A DNA stretch of 64,000 nucleotides from Siphlonurus alternatus (lineage: Eukaryota > Arthropoda > Insecta > Ephemeroptera > Siphlonuridae). The stretch covers positions 39,876,203 to 39,940,202 of the forward strand of contig OX463779.1 in the NCBI GenBank assembly GCA_949825025.1, given 5' to 3'. The position numbers and the translations under genes were made by a program. Below the pieces are notes generated by a model, which ran no database searches, was not told the DNA's origin, and saw only the letters and a program-made list of their open reading frames with translations. Positions 38,536 to 51,707 of the stretch are shown here, one piece after another; position 1 is the first letter of the stretch, and each line of letters starts with the position of its first letter.

Positions 38536-41500
38536 CAGTATGAGAGTGATACTAGAAGGGCTTTTTTCTGACCATGAATTTCTCTACGTTGTGAGACTAT
38601 ATAAGAAGATTTCTATCTTAAATCTTATATTACACTTGCGGCTGTTAAAAACATCAAATAAATGTACCATAGCTATGCAGTGAACTTGGAACAATATAAT
38701 CCCCCGATGACGTCATAATAAGAAAGACAAAAAAGATTAAAAACTAAAAATAGCTACGAATGTTATATATTATCTTAGCTGGATGGAACTACATACTAGT
38801 ACGTTCTATAAGAGACAACATCTCTACGACATTGTCCATTACTCAAAAGCTAAACTACATACCCTCTATATAGCTCCTCCTTTTGGGACCAACCAAGAGA
38901 ATAATTTTAGCTAGCGTCTTACTGGCTACATAAGCAGAGAAATAAAATGAACATTTCATACATACAATGTACCACCCCATATATTACAGATTGTTATTGC
39001 GTAGACAAGTACAGCATTGCGGAGCCATTGTGTTTAAGATATTGTACACTGAAAAAGTAGTTTCTGCTTTGGGCTATAATGTTGGTTCTCCATATTTCCT
39101 CTTGGGTTATACAGTATATCATATAATAAATGGTTCTATATATTACATACTTTTGTGGAAGCGTTCACGGTGTTTCTTTTAATTCCTCTTATTTTAATAA
39201 TTATAAATACTGAACGTTTACGACCAGGGTAAGAAAGTCTTCACCCAACATTTTGGATTTAAAAATACTAACATGCATGCATGGGCACTATAGGCACTTC
39301 TTTCCACTCTATGTTTTTTATTGACATTGATATGGGTTAGGGTCAACGTCTGAGTACACTCCATTCAATATAAATTGCCTGATTCAGCTATTGAGACGTA
39401 ATATTTATTGGCCATCATTTTTAACTTGGTCTTCGTCGGGGATGTTCCGGAGTACCTTGGCTCGTCTTCGGCCAATGAGGTTCTTCATTACAAACTATCA
39501 ACCAATGACTGAGGACAATACAAAAACGATGAAGACAATATTAAATGTAACGTGCATGCAGTGGCTACAAAATTTAACGTAAAACATAAATATAATTCTT
39601 GCTACACAAACTTGAGGTGTTTTTCAAATTCTCAGTGTATTGATAATTTAAGTGCCATGCTGTTCTGTGGCTACTACTAATTTGCTTTTTCATTGTATAT
39701 AAAAATCTAATAATGTAAATTAACCAAACACCATGAAGACTCTCACTTATAAGAAACACAAATACAAGAAGATTTTCATCCAAGTTACATTGAAAATTCA
39801 AGTTATACAGTCGAGAGTTAAAGTTTTGTTTAATCAAACGAGTGGAAGAAAAGTCTTTACTCTTGATTTATCAAAAGACTCGTATAGCGTAAGTTGAAGA
39901 TAATTGAAGAACAAAATACACACAAAAGACGAAAGACAAATATTTAATTTTATATTATTGTTGCCATAACTCTTAGCTTAACCCTGCATGCTCAACTGGT
40001 TTTCTATTTTTACAGCCCGAGAAGAAGGTGTGTCTAGTCTACCTTAGCTGCTCTTGAGTCGACATCATTTGGACCGGCCCATTTCAATTACCATGAAACT
40101 CAGCCTCACAAATTGATCTTCTTTGACCATCTGATAATATTTATATATATAAAAAAACTAAAACATTTTGGTATCAAAAGATGAGATCAGATACTAATAG
40201 TGATTTAATACCTATCTAATTAGTAAGGTTGTCAAATACCTATTAGCATATTTTAATTACTTTTTAAAATAAACTTAAGCTATTGATCTTATAAGAAAAA
40301 AAAAATAAGTTTATATAGTGTTTTTGTTTAATAGTATCGATTTGAAGTGTAGAAAGACGAGAGAAGAAATTAAAATCCTTAAAGATGCGGTTGACTGCGT
40401 TCTTCTGAGGTGTGAGGAGGAGAAGAAACTCACAGAGGAGCACTGGAGTAATTATAGACGGGATGATGAAGGCGGTTGCGCACTCAGCAAGTGGCTTTGC
40501 CTGCAGCAGAAGCCTGCTCTATCAGTCCCAGCAACATACCAGAGTGGTGCGCCAGCGACGTGACGCTGAAATATGTCTGCATCTGAACTGAGATAGCAAA
40601 AAAAAAAAAAAGTAAGAAGTCGTTGATGGCAGAGAGAGAAGTAAAAACATACGATGAACTTTCAGAAAGAATTTTAAACCTATAAACTTCTCCTCTGTTT
40701 CTAAAGAAAATACCAAAAATGTGACTTTAAAAAACAAAAACTAGTGAAGAATATATCACTTTAACTGTCAGTCGTAAATAGTTTACGTGTGGAAACTTAT
40801 TTACCATAAAAACAAATTAATGTTTGTAATGTCTGAAATGTCGAAAAGTTCATTATTGGTTTTCTGTCTATGTTGATCGTCTGAACGTCTCAATTCTGGA
40901 GGTGTCTGACAAAACACCGATGGATCGAAGAGACTCGACAAAGATTGCCCTGAGTCAACATACGATATACACAACCTTCAGCAAAGCGGGGCTCGCTCGT
41001 TTCCCCGCACTTACTAACGGTGCAGGCTTCCCATTGCTGATCAGATTTCCAGACCAACAGAAGCCTTCCTGATGCCCACCATTTCCGGTTGTCACAGGAA
41101 AGAAAGATCTCGACCCCATCCTGTTTGCAGTCCTTTTCTTGCAGACAAAAGCTGCTGTACCTCTTTTATAAAAATTGAATTGAGTTTGGCAGAAATTCAA
41201 TAAAATAAATGAGCCAGTATAAGGTCTCTAAACTCAACAAACGATTGGATTTTATAACCAATTTTTTTATTACTTGTGATAGGAATTTGAACTTTATAGA
41301 ATTCAACATAGCAAGTCACCTTGTATTTATTTGTTTATTTCAACAATATATTTTACAATTACAATAATTAACATGTAATATATGGCTGACATTTTAAAAG
41401 GTTCTATTGAGACACATATTTACTAATAAATAACTTAAAAAACAACACAATTATATGCTAATTCCTGATTCTTTATAATTTATAAAAAAAACTGATAAAC

Positions 41501-43710
41501 TAATTTAAATTCAAAATAATATAATGAACTTTACCATGTTAGCGAGAGAAACGACACGCACATTTTTCATTCATTTTATATATTTATTATATGGCTTACT
41601 TGTATGCTGCATTTTACTATAAATTATATTATATGAGGCATATTTTAGAGAAAATTTATTTATCTTTAAACATGCTTACGGTAATTTCATTTTTGTCCTT
41701 CACTTATTATAATAGTAATAAAAAAAGTAACCTGTAACATAGCAGCAAGTAGAAGATAAATCGATTTGAAAATATACCGTACAAATTATCTTGAACCGTA
41801 TAAATTTTCTGAGAAAAACATTAATTTTTTTATAAGACATATAAATTGTAAGAGCAGCTAACTGAGGCCATTATACTTTATTATAATTTTAAATTGGTTA
41901 CAGTAGCTGTCATGCAACGGCGGGTCTCATAGCTCTCAGTATATACCTGTCATGGCACCAAAGAGACTTGTTTGACAACATGTCTCAAGCACGTCCCAAC
42001 AGGTGCGAGCTATATGACAGTTTCTGAACTGATACTGATGCGTGACATCGGGACAGTCGGAAGATCTATCTCTGATGGGAGTGTGTGCTGTGCTCTACAG
42101 TGTCAATCTCTTTACATCTTTACATTGAAGTATATATATAAAAAATATGTTTATTCAACTTTGTCTAATTTTTCATTCCTATATAATATATACTAAAGGG
42201 TAGTTCTAGCCTTCAATTATTTCTTCTTTTATTTATAACCCTATAGTTGAAAAATTACGTCTTCAATTCATCCTTTACACGTCTAAACCTAATCTTATTA
42301 TGTCTTTTTACCTCAAAAATATATCTTATTTATTCCTCGCTCAAATCAAAGTGAGGATTAAAGGGAGACAATATTTTCAACATTTCATGCTCAACGATGG
42401 GGAAAAAATGGAAAAACGATGGAATACTGATATTTACTTTTTCAAAAATCAAAGGTTTTTATAATAACAATAATTATATCATACTATATTAACTTTATTA
42501 AGTAACTTATGTAATCTTTAGAGCTTTCAAGTAATTTATGTACGGTAATATAATTTATGCATACTTACAAGACAATGTTTTGGTCTCACTCATATGAGTT
42601 GCCTAGTTCCAAAACCGGCAATATGCATTTTCAGTAAGGGTTAATTTCCTGGTAAAAAAGTTGGGTTTTTGATCTAACAGTAAGTTGAAAATGCATATTG
42701 CCGGTTTTGAAACTAAGCAACTCATATATGATATCACTTGGTACCTGGCACGTTTAATTTCCCGATAGTATATATTTACTGTCTACTGTTACTCTTATAA
42801 TCATGCAGGTGTATATTATAAAAGGAAAAAGATGAAGCCTTTATATTATATATTACAGAGGTATAAGCCCCGGCGTCTTGTAACTATTATACGAAAGCTT
42901 AATATTTTAAAGCTTGATGGTGCCAGACTCTGTAATTTATAGCGGCGTGATTACACAGCGTTGAACAACGGGCTGCTGCTGGGGTAGCTAATAACTGTGT
43001 TTAATGTTACGTAATCAAAGACCGTATCGAGACGATGATGCTACATATAAAAAAACGAGTATCTTAAAGTAAATATCTAAAGGTGTAGATCCTAACATGA
43101 AACGAATAACGAAAGGAAGAGTTAAGAGAGAGAGAAAGTATAAGTTAACAAACACTACGATAATCAAATTGCGATGTTGCGCTTTTCTAACTGCTTTTGT
43201 TTCTTGTCATAATTTTTTAATTACTAAACGGAAGTAAAAATGAGCGAAAATGATGGATTTTCCGGGCTTAATCTTAAGAAGTGAGACAGTCGTCTAAAGA
43301 AAGGCAATCAAGAACTCGTAATTCAGAGGAAATAAGGTAGTTTGATTGGTCCTCACAAAGTGGGTGTGGTTTAAAAGAGACTCCTAAAATGACACCGCTA
43401 TTTTTTCTTCTTTAAATGTTAGTTACTAATTGTGATTAAATTAATTTAAATTATTATTTATTGCCAATGATGTCACATTAAACATTGTAAATAATTCAAT
43501 TTCCTATGTTAATATATTGTTTTAATTAAATTAACCAGAGAAATTTAATGATTAACATAAAATAATTGCGAAGTACGAGTTACGTAGATATACATATAAA
43601 TATAAAAAAATTAAATACAAAGGTATTAGCGTTTCATATAATCAGATTAAAAATATATATATGTATAAAAAAAGGGATTTATCTTAAAAAATATATATTT
43701 AAATTAGACC
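38536..43710. other. Non-coding stretch
   Basis: AT-rich sequence with one clear palindromic MITE (42584-42739, listed) and a TGACGTCA site at 38708. Frames at 40318-40563 (plus, charged N-terminal half) and 40955-41200 (minus, from a GC-richer patch) have protein-like composition in part but no recognisable family. They lack matching splice or start context, so I do not call them. The remainder shows nothing I can support. Confidence 0.5.
42584..42739. mobile_element. Palindromic MITE
   Basis: The left arm (about 42590-42632) contains 'ccaaaaccggcaatatgcat'. The right arm (about 42687-42730) is its complement with few mismatches ('atgcatattgccggttttga'). Arms are about 45 bp with a 55-bp centre. 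No coding sequence. The superfamily is not clear. Confidence 0.75.
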
Positions 43711-43712
43711 TA

Positions 43713-45093
43713 CACTGTAAAAAAATTCTGTGTATTTTTACAAAAAATAATAGGAAATAAAACGCCAAATTAAAAACGTGTATTTAAACTTAAAATTTTG
43801 TAATTGGATATTACAAATTCTAAATGTATAGTTACAAAACGAAAACATTTGTAAATAAACATTTATTTTTGTTTTTAACCAAATACAATTTTTTCGTTTT
43901 TTTACACGTTTATAATTTGGCGTTTTATTTCCAATTTTTTTATGTAATTTTACATATAAAATGTTGTTTAAAAGCTACATAAATTTTTATTTTTTATAAT
44001 ATTAAAAGTTATGTTACAATTTATTTTATTTATTGCTTTTCAAATGAAGTTAATGAAAACCGTTTATTAATTCTTTCAGGATCTACGTATAAAATATTTT
44101 TTAAATATTAATACGAGTATTGCTACTTAATAATAATTTTCAGAATCTACCAGGAAAAATCACTCTTACGTCCATCGAACAGTAGTCTTGAAACAGATTT
44201 CTCTTACTAAACGGCTCGCACTCAAATTCTAATGTTAGAGTAAATATTTTACAATTATTCCCGCTTCAAAAATAGTCAATCGGCTTGACATTGCACAGAC
44301 AAAATTAAATATTTTATAACCATATTTAACCAAGCAGCAGTTTTGAATCTCTCGGCGGAGAGGCAACATAATATTGCACTGTAGGTCATAAAATTAAAAA
44401 AACGTATATTTTATAAAACGGATATCATGATTTAAGTCAATTTTCTAAATAAAAAATACCTTAAGATGAGCATAATGGATGCATGGGCTTATTGCCCTTT
44501 TTAAATACTATTGTAAAAAGGATTAAAATTTGCACAAAAACTATCGACTCCACGGAACAAACAAGCTATCATGATGCTTTCATCATTGCTTACAGAAAAA
44601 CACATAAATCGATACAAGTTACTACTTAAAATATAGAATAACACTTACCGAAGAATTCGAGCACAAAAATTGGCGTCTTATGCTAATTATATCACCACAA
44701 ATTATTAAATTACTAAGCTGTAGAACTACGTGTGTCATGGCGTCTCTTTGTGACGCTTACGACTGTCTAATACATGTAATAGTACTTAATATTTTGTAAT
44801 TATAAAAAACAAAAATGTATTTTTACATTTTTTTAAAGTAATATTACATTTATTTAGAGTAATTTTACGTTTTCTTATGTGTTTTTAAAAACATTTCCCG
44901 ATGTAAAAATATTAAAGTAAATTTTTGTAACAATACATAAAAATTTGCAAGTTCATTATTTTAACGTTTTGCTCAGTGATTTTACGAAAAAATTAATAAA
45001 TTTGCAATTTTTAATGAAAAAATGACAAAAACAATAAAAAAGGTAAAATTACATGCCAAATTTTACGAAAAATTACAAATATTTTTTACAGTG
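43713..45093. mobile_element. 1.38-kb element with CACTGTAAAAAA termini and TA flanks
   Basis: It starts CACTGTAAAAAA and ends TTTTTTACAGTG, a perfect terminal inverted repeat of at least 12 bp. It is flanked by TA on each side (43711-43712 and 45094-45095), as expected for the Tc1/mariner-type TA target. An internal inverted pair, 'ggaaataaaacgccaaatta' at 43753-43772 and its complement near 43910-43935, lies next to the left end. No transposase frame is visible, so it is non-autonomous. Several 'gtaattttac'-like motifs recur inside. Confidence 0.6.
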
Positions 45094-45766
45094 TATATAT
45101 ATATTTTTTTTAAATAAGAGGGTTTCATCAAAGTTTTTTAACTGTGAGATAAGCCTTGAAAGTTTGCTGGAGCGAAGTGGGTGGGCGGGTAAATCCGCTT
45201 TACAAACTGGAGTACAATATACAAGCGGAGCCCGGCTATAACCACACAGTTGCTGTGCGATCTCTGGAGATGAGCTATACCATGCAGCACTCCTCTTTCG
45301 TACGCTGTATTATTTAGTTGTAACACAAGGCGAATAGTGCGTATACTTCTGTTGTAGATGTTGTTATATATATTATATATTCATATGAACATATACAGTG
45401 AATTATTTTATAGCAACTTCTATTATGTATATTATCTAGAAGTCGACGAACAAAGGATACCAATTTTTTTTTATATTATTTATTTGAATATAATGCTAAA
45501 CTTCTTCTACTGAATTATAGTTTGTTCTATATTACTTTTTTTTACCCTTTGTAAACATATTTTGTATTATTGTCTATATACAGAAGAAAGAGAGAGAGAG
45601 AGAGAGAGATCTTCGAAGTACTTATTATATTTAGAAAATAGTCTTTGTATACAGTTTGTACACGCAATCCGAGTTAAAATGTCTATACCTACTGCGCTAT
45701 ATCTTCTCGCCCTCAGGTTATACAACTTTTTAGCATCAAAATGGGAGAGTCATGCAGAAACCGTTG

Positions 45767-45829
45767 CCCCTGCTGCATATGTAACTCGCCTTGATTTGGT
45801 GCTGAACAAGTTGCCTAACCTCAAGGCGA
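45767..45829 (+). repeat. Dispersed repeat fragment, copy 3
   Basis: It matches the reverse complement of 13351-13413: 'cccctgctg', then 'aacaagttgcctaacctc' and AAGGCGA. It stops exactly where the foldback 45829-46150 begins, so that element may have inserted into it. Confidence 0.5.
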
Positions 45830-46150
45830 ATGGAGTATTGTTCTCAATTTTTTTTAATGCAGAAATGGATAGAGGGTGAAAAGTTATGCTACCCTGATTT
45901 TTTTCCGATTTTTTAGAGCCTGGGAAGTATTTTTAAAAAATTATTGAAAGTCCTTTTTGTGACGTCACGCGGCGTCAAGTCCTATCTTTTTCTTAAGGAG
46001 CGGCGTCTCTTGACGTCACAAAAAGAACTTTCAATAATTTTTTAAAAATAGTTTCCGGGCTCTAAAAAATCTGAAAAAAATCAGGGTAGCATAACTTTGC
46101 ACGCTCTATCCATTTCTGCAATAAAAAAAAATTGAGGACAATACTCCATT
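45829..46150. mobile_element. Foldback element with near-perfect 150-bp arms
   Basis: The left arm from AATGGAGTATTGTTCTC is complemented by the right arm ending GAGGACAATACTCCATT. The match continues through 'atggatagag', 'gttatgctaccctga', 'agagcctggg/cgggctct' and 'ttattgaaag' to a paired TGACGTCA at 45960 and 46011. The unpaired centre is about 45 bp. An RNA of this region would form a long hairpin. The 105-codon plus-strand frame across its left border is not considered real. Confidence 0.8.
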
Positions 46151-47549
46151 GTTAAAATAGACACTTTACCTCAGCATATGTGTATGTAAAATATTTTATC
46201 TTATTTTCCAACTTTACTGCATACCCTATCATATAAATATACACAATTTTCGTCTTATACCATTGTATGTAAGTTGAAAAGAAATGAAAGCAACATTAGA
46301 AATGTTAGAAAATCTCCCTCCTAGATCTCGTTTGAGAGGAAAAAGGTTCGTGAAGTTTTCGTAATCCACATGCAGAAACCATTGAATCTCTGCGGCAAAA
46401 TTTTTTATATTTTAGGAATAAATAAGAGATAAGAAGTATATTTTCCGTACATGTGATGCATGGAATGTAAAGAAGCGTACGTTTTAGAGTATAAATCCAC
46501 TGATTGTGAGTTAAACAATGATTGTATGAGTCATTATTTCAGTTTTTATATAGGCTTTTTACTCAGACAAAAAATGCAATAAAATCAGAGAACCTATAAT
46601 ACTTTTTGCATGAAACATAAACATTTCCCAAAACATAATGTTTTTTCTCCTACATTTGCCCTACATCCCGTTCAAAATGGTTGAAAAATGTACCATTGCA
46701 TCCCAAAACAATATTTCGTCCCCTGCATATAATATTCAAGTCCTTCCCTTCTTCGTCACTTACAAAATGGCTGAAAATCTTAAGTTCTAAAACTACAATA
46801 CATATAGCTGCAGATTTGAAGGGGAAGGTTGGACGAGTAGGCCGGACTAGGCCCTGTAGCGTACAGAGTACAGACGGGAAATAAAATGCGACGCACAGTC
46901 ATTTGTGAAAAAATAGTCAAGCTAGGAACACTTGAATATTATGATATGTTGTGTAACATTGGTCTTGATTCCGTCTGTCTACAAGTCTACAACAAACACT
47001 TATTATTATTATAGTTGTTGATGACAAGTAGACACTTGACCAAACCACGTGACCTCCAGCTGTTTATCACGTGCGCACGTGGGGATTGTAAATATAACCC
47101 TCACGACACAACTTGAGAATGCGATGACTGAGATTAGCGCTGTTTATATCAACAAAAAAGAACTTCACGCTTTTGTGCTCTACTAAAAATACTTCTTAAC
47201 TTTAATGACATTAATTAAACGTGACTAAAAAGAAAGCTATCTAAGATTTAAAAGACATTAAAATTCTCTTTAGTGTAATGAAAATGGCATGTACGGGGCT
47301 ATTTAAACATTTTAAATTACTCAGTTGCTACATTTACATTGTGACACTGTCTTAATTGACGCCGCCAAATGTTATTTTAATTTGAAGTGCTATAGCTCAC
47401 TTACATAATTAATCCGTATTGCAGGGGATATCATGTGAACTTGTTGCATTTATATCGAGTACGAAAATGTATTCAGAATCTGCAATTTTATTTTTAAGGA
47501 TTAAGCAGATCATAAAGTGGAAATCTAACATATTAATAAAGAGAGCCAG

Positions 47550-48269
47550 AGAGCATTTAAAGGCCCTATGACCATTTCAGAGTATTAAGTCCACAGTTAG
47601 TATTGCCTCAGTATGATACGGCTGCATAAAAAAAATTGTTCCAGCAGCAATAATATCAGAGATAATAGCCGATGAAAAGGCACCTGTGACGTCATTTGTA
47701 CCCATTCTGCGGCGACGGTATAGGGAAATCCCTGCAAAAGATAGGTTCACTCTAGCTGCAACCACGGACATAATTTTATTTCTGGAATGTTGAAATTTTA
47801 CCAGAGCAGTCTTGATAGTATTTGTCAAATATCCTGAAAGAATTTTGTTGTTGACATTCACACAGACTGAGTTATTGCAGTAGCAAGAAGGGAAAAATGT
47901 TACATAGGAAAACAATGTTAAATTTTTGGCTTATCTTGCTACTGCAATAATTCAGTCTGTATAAATGTCAACAACAAAATTCTTTCAGGATATTTGACAA
48001 ATACTATCAAGACTACCCTGGTAAAATTTCAACAATCCAGAAGTAAAATTATGTTCGTGGTTGGAGCTGGAGTGAACCTATCTTTTGCAGGGATTTCCCT
48101 ATACCGTCGCCGCAGAATGGGTACAAATGACGTCACAGGTGCCTTTTCATCGGCTATTATCTCTGATATTATTGCTGCTGGAACAATTTTTTTCATGCAG
48201 CCGTATCATACTGAGGCAATACTAACAGTGGACTTAATACTCTGAAATGGTCATAGGGCCTTTAAGCTC
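47550..48269. mobile_element. 720-bp hairpin element (two about 330-bp arms) with mirrored ORFs
   Basis: The left arm (about 47550-47886) and the right arm (about 47935-48269) are inverted copies separated by a loop of about 48 bp. The outer half of the arms is nearly identical; the loop-proximal half carries more substitutions. Each arm carries the same open frame reading toward its outer end: minus strand 47915-47577, and plus strand to 48245. They share a C-terminal part from GVNLSFAGISLYRRRR or RVNLSFAGISLYRRRR through TNDVTGAFSSAIISDIIAAG. In my alignment the six residue changes all fall in the loop-proximal part. The two base differences I see in the outer part are silent. No family is recognised for the frame. 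A MITE-type foldback or a recent inverted duplication both fit. Confidence 0.85.
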
Positions 48270-49188
48270 TTTGGATTAACCAAAAAAACCTTCTAACCTC
48301 TCATGATCTAAAATAAGGTATATGAACTTTGTTTATACAATTTTTGTTGAAAAACTTATAATTATTAACCATATAAAATATTATAATTATGTTCCCTATA
48401 CTTGAGTCAATTACAATCACAAGCAGCACTGTAAATTTTTAAATGGGTTTGACTTTGTTATAAAGTTGCTATTTATCACAAAGTTTTCAGTGGCGACGGC
48501 TGCGCTGGAGTTTGCGACCTCTGCATCACCTGAGGCACCGTCATAAGCATGCAGTTTCTCATTGAATCACTAACGTTAATTACAACGGCGGTGTATCACC
48601 TGCAGTTGACGTCGTTCAACGTGCAGCGACACAATTTAACTTTCTAGACTGCAGAGAGAGGAAACATTTTCTAGTGGTTTTAACAATGATATAGTTCATT
48701 ATCGCTTATAACATTTAATAAATTTAATATGTTCATGGAAGAATCATCAATCCATTTGCAGGTTAATTAAATTGCATTTCACATATAAATTACTCTTAAA
48801 AGAACAAATAACATTAGAGAAATGTCTAGAAACTCGCCACAAAACACGAACTTCGTATAAAAATTTAATCTTCTTTGCAATCACTGCAGCTAACTAATAA
48901 TTCAATCAAGAAGAAGATGCATGCGAAAGGAAGACACGACTGAATTACTACAATACCAATGCTACAAGACACTAGGGTCCTTGAGAATTTGTTTACCTCA
49001 CTCGAGCAAATCATTCTGTTGGCCGTCCCTCCGGTGCTACAACTCCCTCAACTCCCTCGGGACACATGATCGAGAAACCAGGAGGAGTCCCAGACTGTTG
49101 TGTTGCAGACTGCACGCTGGGCGGTGACAGACTGGCCACACAACGTAAATATTGTGCACGTGGCCTTCCGCGAAGGGAAATTTATAGT
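48270..49188. other. Non-coding stretch
   Basis: AT-rich with two GC-richer patches (about 48.49-48.64 kb and 49.0-49.15 kb). A 68-codon plus-strand frame at 48921-49127 has no family resemblance. Nothing else can be supported. Confidence 0.5.
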
Positions 49189-49672
49189 GAAATTAATTTA
49201 AAATTCCCTTAGGAAGTAGCCGGAAGTGTGAATTTTATGCATGGCTGTTCTGTTTGTAATGGAGGCTTCAAGTGATGCGCTTTCGCTGCGCAACTGTTTG
49301 TCGCTAAGGTCCATCTTGCACTTGAAAATGAAGCAAAAGTGTTTTTTTAACTTTTCTCGGTTATAAATCAAGTAAAAAATCTAAATCTTGAATTATCTAC
49401 TTTATTTTTCAGTTTGGACCAAAGTTCCGCAAAGGAATTATCCCTGAAAAATCTTGAAAAAACGAATTCACGTTTTTTTTTACATAGGTTTGGTATAGCG
49501 GGTGGGATCACCGAAAAATCAGCTGACTTGAAGCCTCTATTCAGTATTTTTAAATTTGCACAGGGTTTTGTATTAGAATTACTGGATTATGTGTGAAATT
49601 GCAACGCTGAAAAACAAATAGAAAAGCCAGAAACTTCACACTTCCGGTTATTTCCGGAGGGAATATTACATA
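49189..49672. mobile_element. Inverted-repeat element with CCGGAAGTGTG ends, interrupted copy
   Basis: The left end 'aattcccttaggaagtagcc' plus GGAAGTGTG pairs with the right end 'cacttccggttatttccgga' plus GGGAAT. The flanks of the internal insertion ('ctgtttgtaat' on the left; 'attcagtatttt', then 'gtgtgaaattgcaacgctga' on the right) match the continuous sequence of the copy at 38171-38535. A 276-bp MITE interrupts this copy. Confidence 0.65.
49262..49537. mobile_element. MITE with GAGGCTTCAAGT termini, copy 1 (nested)
   Basis: The ends are GAGGCTTCAAGT and ACTTGAAGCCTC, perfect 12-bp inverted repeats. The full sequence is highly similar to 63659-63949, except for short gaps near 'aaaaatctaaatcttg' and 'aaaaatcttgaaaaaacg'. 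It is inserted in the element 49189-49672. Comparison with the empty site at 38220-38231 gives a dinucleotide duplication (AT, or TA with one base lost) at the junction. The 60-codon frame at 49414-49596 and its equivalent in the other copy are within the repeat and not considered genes. Confidence 0.8.
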
Positions 49673-51399
49673 AATTTGACTATACTGCAACAAACTCAAG
49701 AGTTACTCCGGAAGTTTACCTTTACGAAGTTTTTATTTCAAATTTGAGAATATTTCGATGAATATTACATTGTAAAAATTCAGAATCGGTATTCTCCTTT
49801 TGTCAGAAAATGCATTTCTGGATGTTTTCGTTTAAAATCTTAGACTTGGTGAGACCGTATTGTAAAACCAATTGAACCTCACTGAAATAGGCGAGTAATA
49901 AAGTTGAATTGAACACGTTCTGTTTACGAGTGTTCTTTTTATATTTCTATATATTTTTTTATGCCACTGTGTTCAAACAACAAAATAAAAATACATGCAT
50001 GAATTGGATTCAATTTTTTTTACACACATTTATTTAGCAAAATAAAACTGAAATGAAACTATCATATTTTAAAACATAAAAACAAGTCACTTTCAATATT
50101 TTTTTCTTTTATATTTATTTGAATTATAACAGTATATATTATATATGCGGACATAATATAAAATCATGAATGCATAAAATGCATTCAGGTTTGATTTGAC
50201 GTATAGAAAACTTTTTAGACTAATTATAAACCAGCATACAGAAGATGATACATGCCATGCATGATATTACTTCCATGTAATCGGAAGAAATAATCCTCCC
50301 TCATCAAATATTTTAATAATCAATTGTTCAATTTTCCCTGCATGCAATTTTCAATTATTTGTTTGATTAAAGTTTATGTAACATGCAAAAGTTCAGGCTA
50401 TTTTACTTAATACATGAAACTTTTGGGGACAATTTAGGCTCGTATTTTTAAATTTTACCCTGAAAAAATTCGTGCCTTCAAATTTTACCCTGATAAAGTT
50501 CTTCAAAACATACACCTCTGGACATCAAGATCTTTTGCCTGATTTGCTGCAGCTACACGACACAAAGAAAGGCAAATTTGAAAAATTTAAATGAGATAAG
50601 AGGAAAATCAAGTCTAAATATATTCCAAATTATTTGCAAATTCACTCCATAAGCTGCGTGACAAATCCCACAAAACAGATCAAACAAGTAACGGTCGTGC
50701 TCTCACGAGGTGTACGTGCCATCCATTCCACTATTTTTGACTATTTCTGTACATTGATGGAATTTATCATTATTATACAGTATAATAATACTGTATATAT
50801 TTTTTAACGTCAAATTATTTTAATCAATATTATAAGACCTTCATATTATATTTGAGCCAAAATAAAAAATTACAACACGTTAATACTTTTAAAGTAATTA
50901 CATAGCTGTGAGCTAATATTTTAAAAATCTGGTCACTTTTTTAAACTACATGTAAATCAAGCAACATACCAGAGGAAAGAGAAAAAAAAATGCCCTGAGC
51001 CATGAAAGTTATAAACTAAATGTTTTTATACTACACGATTCCTATCTGCACTCGGGCATTGTATAAAACATAAAATTTTATTATGAAACATTCATTTCAA
51101 ACAATTATATTCACAGTAGTACAATGCAAACATAAATTATTACATTATAAATAATATAATATACAAATCTTAATACTATTATGTTTTCTACACCTGTTTT
51201 CATATATTATCTTAATTGAAAGAGATTGATTTAGGTTATCTTGGGTTAGTATCCATAACACACTCCTCCTACACTTTAGGGTAAGTGGCCAGATAAATAT
51301 AGTCGGTTTAGTTTTAGATTCACTCCATAAGAGTAAACACTTGAACTAAAATGTTATGGTGCACTTTTCGTAGAAACTTTAAAATTTAAACTTTAAAAT

Positions 51400-51680
51400 T
51401 TCAAACTACTTTTTAATCTTATTGAGGAGAAATACGATGTGACGACATAGTCATGTATGCAACGTATTTCCCTATGTTTGCGTTTTAAATATTTACATGA
51501 CTATGACGTCACAACGCCTTCCCTCTCAATTTTAAGAGTGTCAGAGCAAAGAAAAGATGTGATCTTTTCCCTGGTCAGAGGGTTTAAAAAAAGCGATAAA
51601 AATTATAACAATACATAACTCGAGATCCTCTGTTCAAATATGCAATAAAATTTAAGCGGCATACAGGTTATCCATTGTAC
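51400..51680 (-). mobile_element. Diverged relative of the AATGGACAAC foldback
   Basis: Read on the minus strand it begins AATGGATAACCTGTATG. It then shows 'ctcgagttatgtatt', 'acactctta' and 'tgacgtcatagtc' in the same order as the element at 34510-34817. The far border could not be placed. It carries a TGACGTCA at 51504. Confidence 0.45.
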
Positions 51681-51707
51681 CATAAAGTATCCAATGGATA
51701 CTCTATT

